This document shows positions 1 through 5,934 of a stretch of DNA of 8,716 nucleotides, one piece after another (position 1 is the first letter of the stretch; every line of letters starts with the position of its first letter). The position numbers and the translations under genes were made by a program. Source of the DNA: Treponema sp. (GTDB taxonomy: Bacteria; Spirochaetota; Spirochaetia; Treponematales; Breznakiellaceae); contig JAIROH010000143.1 of assembly GCA_031257595.1 (NCBI GenBank), forward strand, positions 1 to 8,716, written 5' to 3'. The notes beneath the pieces are model-generated. The model was given only the letters and a program-made list of their open reading frames with translations. It searched no databases and was not told the DNA's origin.

Positions 1-831
1 GAAAATTTTCCGATACTCGGCATTGACCCAAAAGACTGCATAAACCGGGGCGGAAACATTATCCCCATACAGGTTGAAGGAACAGCCGACGACTGCCAGG
101 ATCTTGTTGCCGCCCTTATCAACGACAGACCCTTCGCCGAGCGACATAACATCACCAGCGCAAACGCCGTTAATCCGGGGCGTCTTTTGTCCCAGGTTTT
201 TTATTTTTTGTACAGCTTTATCCAGCTTAAAAAAAGCCTTACCGGAGAACTGGTATTCAGCCTGCCAACCGGAAATTTGGGCAGCCTTATTACGGGACTC
301 TACGCCTGGAAATTCGGGATGCCGGTAAACGGTTTTATCGCCGCGATGAACAGCAACAACGCGGCGGGCGGCTTTATCAGAGGGCAGGGATTCAGCCGGC
401 AGCCGCTTGTCGTCACCAATTCGCCAAGGCTGGACATAACACGGCCGTCCAATCTTGAACGGCTTGAAACTTTTTACCGGGAAGCCCCGATAGTAATGAG
501 GAATATGGTTTTTCCCGAAAGCATTGATGACCGGACAACGCTGCAAACGATGAAAAAAGTACGGGAACGTCACGGGCTTTTTCTCGATCCCCAGAGCGCC
601 GTGGCCTTTGCCGCCGCCGAAAAAATCGCTGCCAACAGGGACTTTTACGGCAATATTGTGGTTTTTGCGACAGAACATCCGGCCCGTTATGCGGAAACAA
701 TTTACAAAGCTACGGGAGAACGCATCGCTATTCCGGACAGGCTTAAAGCCATGGAACAAAAAACCGAACCCGTGGCCCGGATAAAAAACAGCCTTGAAGG
801 CGTTGAAAGCGCCATAGCGGGTTGTTTCTGA
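1..831 (+). CDS. thrC: Threonine synthase, C-terminal part (gene runs off the left edge)
   Basis: The frame is open from base 1 to the TGA at 829-831 and gives 276 residues. It is the C-terminal part of threonine synthase, a cytosolic PLP fold-type II enzyme that turns O-phosphohomoserine into threonine and phosphate. Family usual length is about 430-480 residues, so roughly the first third or more is outside the window, including the PLP lysine. Family blocks visible in the fragment are: GTADDCQDLV near residues 27-36 (the family has GTFDDCQ), SANAVNPGRL at 52-61 (substrate region), PTGNLGS at 89-95 (the glycine-rich loop expected to hold the PLP phosphate), and LYAWKFGMPV just after it. The fragment contains no stop or frameshift, so the gene looks intact. 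Neighbours to the right are unrelated in function. The 5' end and promoter cannot be seen. Confidence 0.88.
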   Translation, partial: ENFPILGIDPKDCINRGGNIIPIQVEGTADDCQDLVAALINDRPFAERHNITSANAVNPGRLLSQVFYFLYSFIQLKKSLTGELVFSLPTGNLGSLITGLYAWKFGMPVNGFIAAMNSNNAAGGFIRGQGFSRQPLVVTNSPRLDITRPSNLERLETFYREAPIVMRNMVFPESIDDRTTLQTMKKVRERHGLFLDPQSAVAFAAAEKIAANRDFYGNIVVFATEHPARYAETIYKATGERIAIPDRLKAMEQKTEPVARIKNSLEGVESAIAGCF

Positions 832-867
832 CAAAATCAAATGTCGTAATGGTAGCAAAACCCACGT

Positions 868-887
868 TGCTGCTTATCGAGGCAGCA
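868..887 (+). terminator. Weak hairpin after thrC, doubtful terminator
   Basis: TGCTGC (868-873) can pair with GCAGCA (882-887) around an 8-base loop, 37 bases after the thrC stop. No run of T follows, so it is a poor intrinsic terminator. It may be a weak 3' structure or chance. The 131-base gap between thrC and the channel gene holds nothing else clear apart from the promoter-like element before 963. Confidence 0.2.
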
Positions 888-944
888 CATGCGCCCGTGC
901 CCTGTTCAAAACTGAATAGGGGAGTATACCGGTAAAACCGTTTC

Positions 945-953
945 TGATACTAT
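945..953 (+). promoter_or_regulatory. Extended -10 promoter element for the MscS-family gene
   Basis: TG-A-TACTAT at 945-953 has the form of an extended -10 element (TGn followed by a -10 hexamer). No good -35 is seen about 17 bases upstream, which extended -10 promoters can do without. Transcription would start near 960, only a few bases before the ATG at 963. That fits the absence of any Shine-Dalgarno sequence there. The call rests on a short motif and is tentative. Confidence 0.35.
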
Positions 954-962
954 TGTTATATT

Positions 963-2231
963 ATGAAATACTGGCAAGATTTAAGGTCCATAATTGTTGG
1001 GGACGCCTCTAAATTCAGCCTTTCTGTACGCCTGATTATCGCATCCGTGTTTTTTGCCATCCTGATCGTTATCCTGTGGCTCACCCCGGTCTTTTTCAAA
1101 TGGCTCAAGGGCAGGGTTACCGTTTTTGGAAAGAAATTCATACCAACCCTTACCATCAGGAAATACAAACTTCTTGAAACAACCCAGGTTCTGAATGTAC
1201 TTTACACGGTCCTTAATATCCTCAAATGGGCGACGATGTTTCTGGAACTTTTTATCGCCGTCCCGCTTATTTTCAGCCTCTTTGAGCTGACCCAGGATCT
1301 GGCGGCCAGGCTCTTCGGTTATGTGTTAACGCCCCTGAGCCGGGTACTGTACGGAATCATTGATTACATACCGAACCTTATCACTATTGTCATTTTTATT
1401 TTTATTGCCCGTTATGCCGTACGATCCCTAAAGTTTTTTGCCACCCGCGTTGAAAGGGGAAAACTTGTTATTCCGGGTTTTTACGCCGAATGGGCCCAGC
1501 CGACATTCAATATACTCCGCTTCATTATTTACGCCTTTACCATCGCGGTTATCTATCCGTATTTACCCGGCTCCGATTCCAGAGCCTTCCAGGGGGTCTC
1601 GGTTTTTGTAGGCATCGTCCTGTCGCTGGGATCCAGTTCCGCCATAGGCAACCTCGTGGCCGGTATCGTGCTTACCTATATGAGGCCTTTTACCATCGGC
1701 GACCGCATACAGATACAGGGAGTTACCGGCTTTGTAGTGGAAAAGTCCCCGATAGTAACACGTATCAAAACCCACAAAAACGAGTATGTTACGTTTCCCA
1801 ACATGATGGTCCTTAGTTCCAGCATCACCAATTATCATACCTCTACCACGGAAGACGAACAGGGGCTTATTCTTAACGCGGAGATAACTTTCGGCTATGG
1901 TACTCCCTGGCAAAAAGTACACGAACTTTTGATTGAAGGCGCCCTTAAAACAGGCAGTATCCTTGAAGACCCAAAACCGTTTGTATTGCAGCTTTCACTG
2001 GAAGATTTTTACGCCCGCTACCAGATTAACGCGTACACCAAAGACGTGGAACGTGTACCGGCGATTTATTCAGAGTTGTTTGAGAACATCCAGAACAGTT
2101 TCCGTGACGCCGGTCTTGATATGACGGCTTCCCACTTTCGGATTAACCTTCCCCCGGAAAGCGCGAAGTATTCTCCGCAAAAGAAAGACGCCGGCGCTTC
2201 CCCGCCGGCAGGCAAGTCCTTTAACCGGTGA
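963..2231 (+). CDS. MscS-family mechanosensitive ion channel
   Basis: This 422-residue inner-membrane protein belongs to the small-conductance mechanosensitive channel family, which opens under membrane tension to release solutes after osmotic downshock. Hydrophobic segments lie near residues 21-44, 90-107, 137-158, 183-201 and 212-240. The last is the pore helix, with the small-residue pattern SLGSSSAIGNLVAGIVL typical of MscS TM3. It is followed by RPFTIGDRIQIQG and the beta domain with VTRIKTHKNEYVTFPN and then SITNYH, the most conserved MscS stretch. The cytosolic C-terminal domain runs to about residue 397 and ends in a short polar, proline-rich tail. E. coli MscS has 286 residues and three membrane helices, so this one carries extra N-terminal helices. 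The ATG at 963 is the only reasonable start, but it has no ribosome binding site. It is probably a separate transcription unit from the VTC operon, which has its own promoter downstream. Which MscS subfamily it belongs to is not clear, so no symbol is given. Confidence 0.9.
   Translation: MKYWQDLRSIIVGDASKFSLSVRLIIASVFFAILIVILWLTPVFFKWLKGRVTVFGKKFIPTLTIRKYKLLETTQVLNVLYTVLNILKWATMFLELFIAVPLIFSLFELTQDLAARLFGYVLTPLSRVLYGIIDYIPNLITIVIFIFIARYAVRSLKFFATRVERGKLVIPGFYAEWAQPTFNILRFIIYAFTIAVIYPYLPGSDSRAFQGVSVFVGIVLSLGSSSAIGNLVAGIVLTYMRPFTIGDRIQIQGVTGFVVEKSPIVTRIKTHKNEYVTFPNMMVLSSSITNYHTSTTEDEQGLILNAEITFGYGTPWQKVHELLIEGALKTGSILEDPKPFVLQLSLEDFYARYQINAYTKDVERVPAIYSELFENIQNSFRDAGLDMTASHFRINLPPESAKYSPQKKDAGASPPAGKSFNR
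2190..2209 (+). other. GC-rich hairpin inside the 3' end of the channel gene
   Basis: GCCGGCG (2190-2196) pairs perfectly with CGCCGGC (2203-2209) around the 6-base loop CTTCCC. It lies 20 bases before the stop codon. No T run follows directly. It could pause polymerase, protect the 3' end of the mRNA, or help separate this gene from the next promoter. It may also just reflect the Ala/Pro/Gly-rich tail codons. Confidence 0.3.
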
Positions 2232-2256
2232 ATACGGACTCGTTCAGGTTACGATA

Positions 2257-2286
2257 TTGACCGATCGGCGGCATTTATAGTATAAT
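2257..2286 (+). promoter_or_regulatory. Strong sigma-70-type promoter for the VTC-DUF4956-CotH operon
   Basis: TTGACC (2257-2262) is 5 of 6 to the -35 consensus and TATAAT (2281-2286) is a perfect -10, with an 18-base spacer. The predicted start of transcription is near 2293. It lies 26 bases after the end of the channel gene and reads toward the VTC gene. The palindrome CCGATCGG (2261-2268) overlaps the -35 and the start of the spacer. The inverted arms CGGCGG (2266-2271) and CCGCCG (2295-2300) flank the -10. Both could be operator sequences, but this is only inference. Confidence 0.75.
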
Positions 2287-2292
2287 ACAATA

Positions 2293-2433
2293 ATCCGCCG
2301 CAAAATTGGTTGTTTTACCCTTTGGACCAAGGGTTGGATACGTAAAAAATCCCGAGACCGGGTAAAAAGCCAACAGTTTTTGTTTCCGGATTATCTTACA
2401 CCCCGCAGACAGAATGGAATTGAGGAGAAGTGC
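2293..2433 (+). promoter_or_regulatory. Long 5' leader of the VTC operon with short hairpins
   Basis: If transcription starts near 2293, the leader is about 140 nt. It can form ACCCTT (2317-2322) with AAGGGT (2329-2334) and then CCCG (2351-2354) with CGGG (2359-2362). An alternative pairing, TTGGT (2306-2310) with ACCAA (2326-2330), excludes the first hairpin. I recognise no known riboswitch class here. The stems are short, so a regulatory role is only possible, not shown. No gene is supported in this stretch. An in-frame TTG at 2380 would extend the VTC protein by 18 unconserved-looking residues and has no ribosome binding site. Confidence 0.35.
2422..2427 (+). promoter_or_regulatory. Ribosome binding site that sets the VTC start at GTG 2434
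   Basis: GAGGAG lies 6 bases before GTG 2434-2436. This strong Shine-Dalgarno match selects the GTG over the upstream in-frame TTG at 2380. It also makes the protein begin just before its first conserved block. Confidence 0.82.
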
Positions 2434-3141
2434 GTGAAAAAACATTTCGGGCTTACCGCGTATTTTCAAAGATATGAGCAAAAATATCTGCTCAACCTCG
2501 TTCAGTATCATGCGGTAATCGATATGCTTAAAGACCATGCTTATATTGACGAGTACGGTTTAAGTACGATTTATTCCCTGTATTACGATACCCCGGGATT
2601 TGCCATCGCGCGAAAATCAAGAGATAAATCTGCCTATAAAGAAAAACTACGGCTCCGGAGTTATGGCATTCCCCGGCCCGGAGATCCGGTTTATTGGGAG
2701 CTAAAAAAGAAATGGCAGGGTATTACCTATAAACAACGAATCCCCGCGCCTTTTACCCCTTTTGTATTCGAGTTTCGGGAAGATACCGATACTCCGGCGG
2801 GTAATGAGATTCACTGGTTTTTCAACTACTACCATCCCCTTCCCCAATGCCTTATCATCTACGATCGCCTTGCCTTTCGGTTCAGGGAACATCCCGGCCT
2901 GCGGATCACCTTTGACGCTTCTGTACGTTTCAGGGCTTCGGATCTTGATTTTTCTCACGGGCCTCAAGGCACAGTACTCCTTGATGAAGATCGCCTTCTT
3001 ATGGAGGTAAAAACCGAAAGAGCCATACCGCTTTTCCTGAACGCCTGCTTTACCCGGTTGAACCTTTTTCCGGTTGCCTATTCCAAATACCGGATGGCCG
3101 CTGAACAACTTATGTATAAACGGGAGCTTCAATATGCCTGA
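2434..3141 (+). CDS. VTC/CYTH-domain polyphosphate polymerase-like protein
   Basis: This 235-residue soluble protein matches the VTC domain, the catalytic CYTH-like tunnel domain of the yeast vacuolar transporter chaperone Vtc4, which makes polyphosphate from ATP. Visible landmarks in order are RYEQKYL (13-19), SLYYDTP (48-54), the basic KEKLRLRSYG (69-78), YWELKKK (87-93) with K100 and R102, IIYDR (141-145), RITFD (157-161), LLMEVK (188-193) and YSKYR (216-220). These give the alternating Lys/Arg strands that hold the polymer and triphosphate. E191 probably corresponds to the metal-binding glutamate. The domain fills the whole protein: there is no SPX domain, signal peptide or membrane segment. 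It is first in a three-gene operon, and its stop overlaps the start of the DUF4956 gene by 8 nt, which suggests translational coupling. VTC, DUF4956 and CotH genes are known to me as recurrent neighbours in bacteria. Polymerase activity is inferred from the family; a different nucleotide or acceptor substrate is possible. Confidence 0.87.
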   Translation: MKKHFGLTAYFQRYEQKYLLNLVQYHAVIDMLKDHAYIDEYGLSTIYSLYYDTPGFAIARKSRDKSAYKEKLRLRSYGIPRPGDPVYWELKKKWQGITYKQRIPAPFTPFVFEFREDTDTPAGNEIHWFFNYYHPLPQCLIIYDRLAFRFREHPGLRITFDASVRFRASDLDFSHGPQGTVLLDEDRLLMEVKTERAIPLFLNACFTRLNLFPVAYSKYRMAAEQLMYKRELQYA

Positions 3142-3817
3142 TTTTCTTGTGCAGTTTTTTTCTCCGGATCCGGATCTTGTGGATATGACATTGCTTGTCC
3201 GCTGTACCATAACATCCCTGTTTACCGGTGCCCTTACCGCGGCGGCTTATAATTTCCGGCAAATCTCAAACCGCCAGTTTGTCATAACCCTGGCTCTGTT
3301 ACCGGTAATCGTCCAGTTAATTATCATGATCGTCAACGGAAAAGTGGGTACAGGCATCGCGGTAATGGGGGCCTTCAGCCTGGTCAGGTTCAGATCCGTG
3401 CCCGGAACCGCCAAAGAAATAACCAGTATTTTTCTCGCGATGGCCCTGGGGCTTGCCACCGGAACCGGCGCACTGGGCTATGCGCTTCTTTTTGCCGTTG
3501 TTATAAACGGCTTTTTGGTTTTGTTCTCCCTTATCGGATTTATGGAGATTGGAAATCAGGCGCGAACTCTCAAAATTCTTGTTCCCGACGATAAAGACTA
3601 TGCCGTGATTTTTGCCGATGTCTTTACCGAATATGCCAAAACCATACGCCTGGAACGGGTGCGGACCGTTAACCTGGGCAGTCTATATGAATTACAGTAC
3701 ACGGTTATCCTCAAAGAGCCAAGCCAGGAAAAAGCTTTTATCGACCAAATACGGGCCAGAAACAGTAATCTGGAAATAAGCTATACCCGGATAATGAATG
3801 ACCGGGAATCATTATGA
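3134..3817 (+). CDS. DUF4956-family integral membrane protein
   Basis: This 227-residue protein begins at ATG 3134, with GGGAG at 3122-3126 seven bases upstream and inside the end of the VTC gene. Hydrophobic segments lie near residues 20-39, 49-69, 72-84, 97-114 and 116-137, giving about four or five membrane helices. The family signature GAFSLVRFRSVPGTAKEI (79-96) is followed by IFLAMALGLATGTG (99-112). Its conserved Arg pair and Gly-rich helix suggest a functional membrane site. The last 80 residues or so (about 148-227) are soluble and probably cytosolic. They look like a small alpha/beta domain: KILVPDD, then LYELQYTVIL, then LEISYTRI. No biochemical function is established for the family to my knowledge. 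Its place between a VTC polymerase and a secreted kinase suggests that it anchors the polymerase or moves its product across the membrane. That is inference. Confidence 0.88.
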   Translation: MPDFLVQFFSPDPDLVDMTLLVRCTITSLFTGALTAAAYNFRQISNRQFVITLALLPVIVQLIIMIVNGKVGTGIAVMGAFSLVRFRSVPGTAKEITSIFLAMALGLATGTGALGYALLFAVVINGFLVLFSLIGFMEIGNQARTLKILVPDDKDYAVIFADVFTEYAKTIRLERVRTVNLGSLYELQYTVILKEPSQEKAFIDQIRARNSNLEISYTRIMNDRESL

Positions 3818-3839
3818 CACAGAGGCGGTAGAAATAATA

Positions 3840-5141
3840 ATGAAATTATTCGGATTGCATAAAGTACGGAGTACGGTTCCAATTCGCGGGAGAGCCCCCT
3901 CCGTTCCACGGTGGGGCTGGTTGATCTGCGGTATCGGGATCCTGTTGGGGATAAGCGGCTGCGCTGCCATAAAAGACATCGGGAAAAAAGTATTAAGGGG
4001 GCATGTGGATATTGCGGACCTGGATACCGGGCTGCCGGTAATTACGATAAACACCCATACCGGTAAGCCTGTTACCAGTAAAGAAGTGTATGTTACCGCG
4101 GATATCGAGATTGACGACCCGAATGACAGCGGCAATAATCTTAAGGGTGAAATTGAGATCCGGGGCAGGGGGAATACCACCTGGAATGCTCCCAAAAAAC
4201 CGTACCGGGTTAGGTTCCCCCAAAAAACATCGCTTTTTGGTTACGAAAAAGCCAGGAACTGGGTATTGCTGGCGAATTACCATGATACAACCCTGCTGAC
4301 GAACACCATTGGCTTTGAGCTGGGCAGGCGTTTCGGCTTGGCCTTTACCCCTCATTTTACCCATGTGGAAGTAATCGTGAACGGACGTTATGAAGGCAGC
4401 TTTGTACTGACCGAACATGTACAGACGGGATCCGGGCGGATAGACATCAATGAAGACGAGGGTTTTCTGGTGGAACTGGACGGCCATTATGATGAGGAGC
4501 CGAAATTTCGAACCCCTCACCTGGAGCTTCCGGTAATGATAAAACACCCCGAAGATGTGGAAGATTCCAGGTATGCTGTTGTCAGGAAAGCCGTCAATGA
4601 CCTGGAGGAGGCCCTGTTTTCCGATGCCTTTCCAAATACCAATTACCGGGATCTTATCGAGCTGAATACTTTTATTGATTACATCATGGTTAACGAAATA
4701 ACCAGAAACGTGGACTTGCAACTGCCTAACAGTGTGTATTTATATCAGGATCAGGGGGCCGGGATGAGCCTGGGCCCTTTGTGGGATTTTGATTATGGAT
4801 TCGACTATGACGGTAAGAAACATACGTATTTTATGGATTTTACCGGAATGTTTTACAATTCCACTTTTCGTACCGGGTCGGGTCGTCTGTTTTTCAATCG
4901 TTTTTTTGAAGACCCTGTTTTCAGGGCGGCATACAAAGAACGGTGGAACGCGATGTATCCGGAGATTGTCAGCATGGAAGCGTTCATTGACCAGATGGCG
5001 AGCCACCTGGAAAAGTCTTACGAAGCAAACGGCACGGTATGGTGGTGGTTCAAAAGGGATTATCCCAAAGAAATCGCGCGGCTCAAGGAATGGTGGAAGA
5101 ACCGGATAGCCTACTTAGACAGGGAAATTGACGCGTTCTGA
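3840..5141 (+). CDS. CotH-family secreted kinase, predicted lipoprotein
   Basis: From ATG 3840 the product has 433 residues. An in-frame ATG at 3798 would add 14 residues and overlap the DUF4956 gene. I prefer 3840 because AGAGG at 3821-3825 lies upstream, although 14 bases away is far, so the start is uncertain. The N-terminus is long and basic, followed by a hydrophobic stretch (27-40) and the lipobox I-S-G-C with Cys41, which predicts export and lipid anchoring. The CotH kinase domain spans about 66-430. Its landmarks are RGRGNTTWNAPKKPYR (108-123), WVLLANYHDTTLL (141-153), GRYEGSFVLTEHV (182-194), NEITRNVD (285-292) and PLWDFDYGF (313-321). The WDFD block corresponds to the metal/nucleotide-binding acidic motif of these atypical kinases. 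CotH of Bacillus phosphorylates spore coat proteins; here the target is unknown and is probably surface or periplasmic. It follows the DUF4956 gene by 22 bases and closes the operon. Family assignment is firm; activity and target are inferred. Confidence 0.88.
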   Translation: MKLFGLHKVRSTVPIRGRAPSVPRWGWLICGIGILLGISGCAAIKDIGKKVLRGHVDIADLDTGLPVITINTHTGKPVTSKEVYVTADIEIDDPNDSGNNLKGEIEIRGRGNTTWNAPKKPYRVRFPQKTSLFGYEKARNWVLLANYHDTTLLTNTIGFELGRRFGLAFTPHFTHVEVIVNGRYEGSFVLTEHVQTGSGRIDINEDEGFLVELDGHYDEEPKFRTPHLELPVMIKHPEDVEDSRYAVVRKAVNDLEEALFSDAFPNTNYRDLIELNTFIDYIMVNEITRNVDLQLPNSVYLYQDQGAGMSLGPLWDFDYGFDYDGKKHTYFMDFTGMFYNSTFRTGSGRLFFNRFFEDPVFRAAYKERWNAMYPEIVSMEAFIDQMASHLEKSYEANGTVWWWFKRDYPKEIARLKEWWKNRIAYLDREIDAF

Positions 5142-5148
5142 AACCACT

Positions 5149-5181
5149 CCGGCGTAATTTTACCTATACTCCCGGCGCCGG
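5149..5181. terminator. Possible two-way 3' hairpin between convergent genes
   Basis: Only 22 bases separate the CotH stop from the stop of the convergent TPR gene. CCGGCG (5149-5154) can pair with CGCCGG (5176-5181), which lies inside the end of the TPR gene. The loop is long, and GTAATTTTAC (5154-5163) could form a small inner stem. The middle is T-rich only for four bases. This is the best terminator candidate at the junction, but it is weak. Confidence 0.2.
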
Positions 5182-5919
5182 GCCCTGATCGGCGTTCTGG
5201 CGGCGGGAGCGTTCCAGGCCTTCGCTGGCGTCACGGTAATTGGGGTTGAGGGTCAACGCCTTTTCGTAGGCTTCCACTGCGGAGGCGAATTCCCCGGCCG
5301 ATTCCCGCACCGAGCCGAGCCTGAACCACCACAGGAACATGCTGCTTTCAAGGCTTACCGCCGTCGTATAGGCTATGTCGGCGTGAAGGTATTTTTTCTG
5401 GTTCCGGTAAATCTCGCCCATGAAAAAATACGCCGTGGAAGCCCGTTCGCCGCGGGGCATTGCGTTAACATAGCGCTGCATAAAGGTCAGGGAGCGGGCG
5501 TAATCGTTAAGGTAAAAATACGCCTCGCCCATGGTTTCAACGATCCTGAAATCGTTGGCGTTGTAGCGAAGACCCTGCTCGCCCCAGCGTATCACTTCAC
5601 TGTAACGCCGCTGACGGAGCATGGCCCAGGTAAGAACGGTATAGGAATCCATGTTGGAAGGGTTACGGGAAAGTTCTTCGGTACATATGCGTATCGCTTC
5701 GTTATAGTAAACGTTGGCTTCATCCATACGGTTCCGGCCTTCCAGGTCACGGCCGATACGGTAGTTTTGCAGCGCGTCGGGCCGCAGCGACTCCTGGGTT
5801 TGGGCAAAAAGCGAAAACCCGGCGAGCAGCAACGCCCCGATAAAAGCGAAGCGTTTCCGGAAAGATTTTCGTCGGATGGATTTACCGTCTTCGTTTTTGT
5901 CTTTATTTTTTTGCAACAT
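5164..5919 (-). CDS. Exported TPR-repeat protein
   Basis: This 251-residue protein has a basic N-region (residues 1-23), a hydrophobic segment (24-38) and a likely signal peptidase I site after FSLFA39, so it should be periplasmic or outer-membrane associated. No lipobox cysteine is present. Helical tetratricopeptide repeats fill the rest, at about 47-86, 90-121, 124-156, 161-192 and 195-228. Examples are MDEANVYYNEAI, VETMGEAYFYLNDYARSL and FASAVEAYEKALTLNPNY. TPRs form protein-binding scaffolds, and nothing here suggests catalysis. The C-terminus is a short polar tail. It starts 15 bases after the nfnB stop and may be the last gene of the nfnAB transcript, although its function has no obvious link to electron transfer. 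The start region has only a weak GGGG as a ribosome binding site; no better downstream start precedes the signal segment. Partner and role are unknown. Confidence 0.85.
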   Translation of the reverse strand: MLQKNKDKNEDGKSIRRKSFRKRFAFIGALLLAGFSLFAQTQESLRPDALQNYRIGRDLEGRNRMDEANVYYNEAIRICTEELSRNPSNMDSYTVLTWAMLRQRRYSEVIRWGEQGLRYNANDFRIVETMGEAYFYLNDYARSLTFMQRYVNAMPRGERASTAYFFMGEIYRNQKKYLHADIAYTTAVSLESSMFLWWFRLGSVRESAGEFASAVEAYEKALTLNPNYRDASEGLERSRRQNADQGPAPGV

Positions 5920-5934
5920 GCCCCGATTGTAGCA

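Noticed and set aside
2380..2433. TTG at 2380 as the start of the VTC protein
   Set aside because: It has no ribosome binding site, while GAGGAG is placed ideally for the GTG at 2434.
2701..3210. Minus-strand open frame of 169 codons across the VTC/DUF4956 junction
   Set aside because: It is antisense to two genes with strong family blocks and shows no family features of its own.
3993..4721. Minus-strand open frame of 242 codons opposite the CotH gene
   Set aside because: The plus strand encodes the conserved CotH motifs across the whole interval; the reverse product shows no domain.
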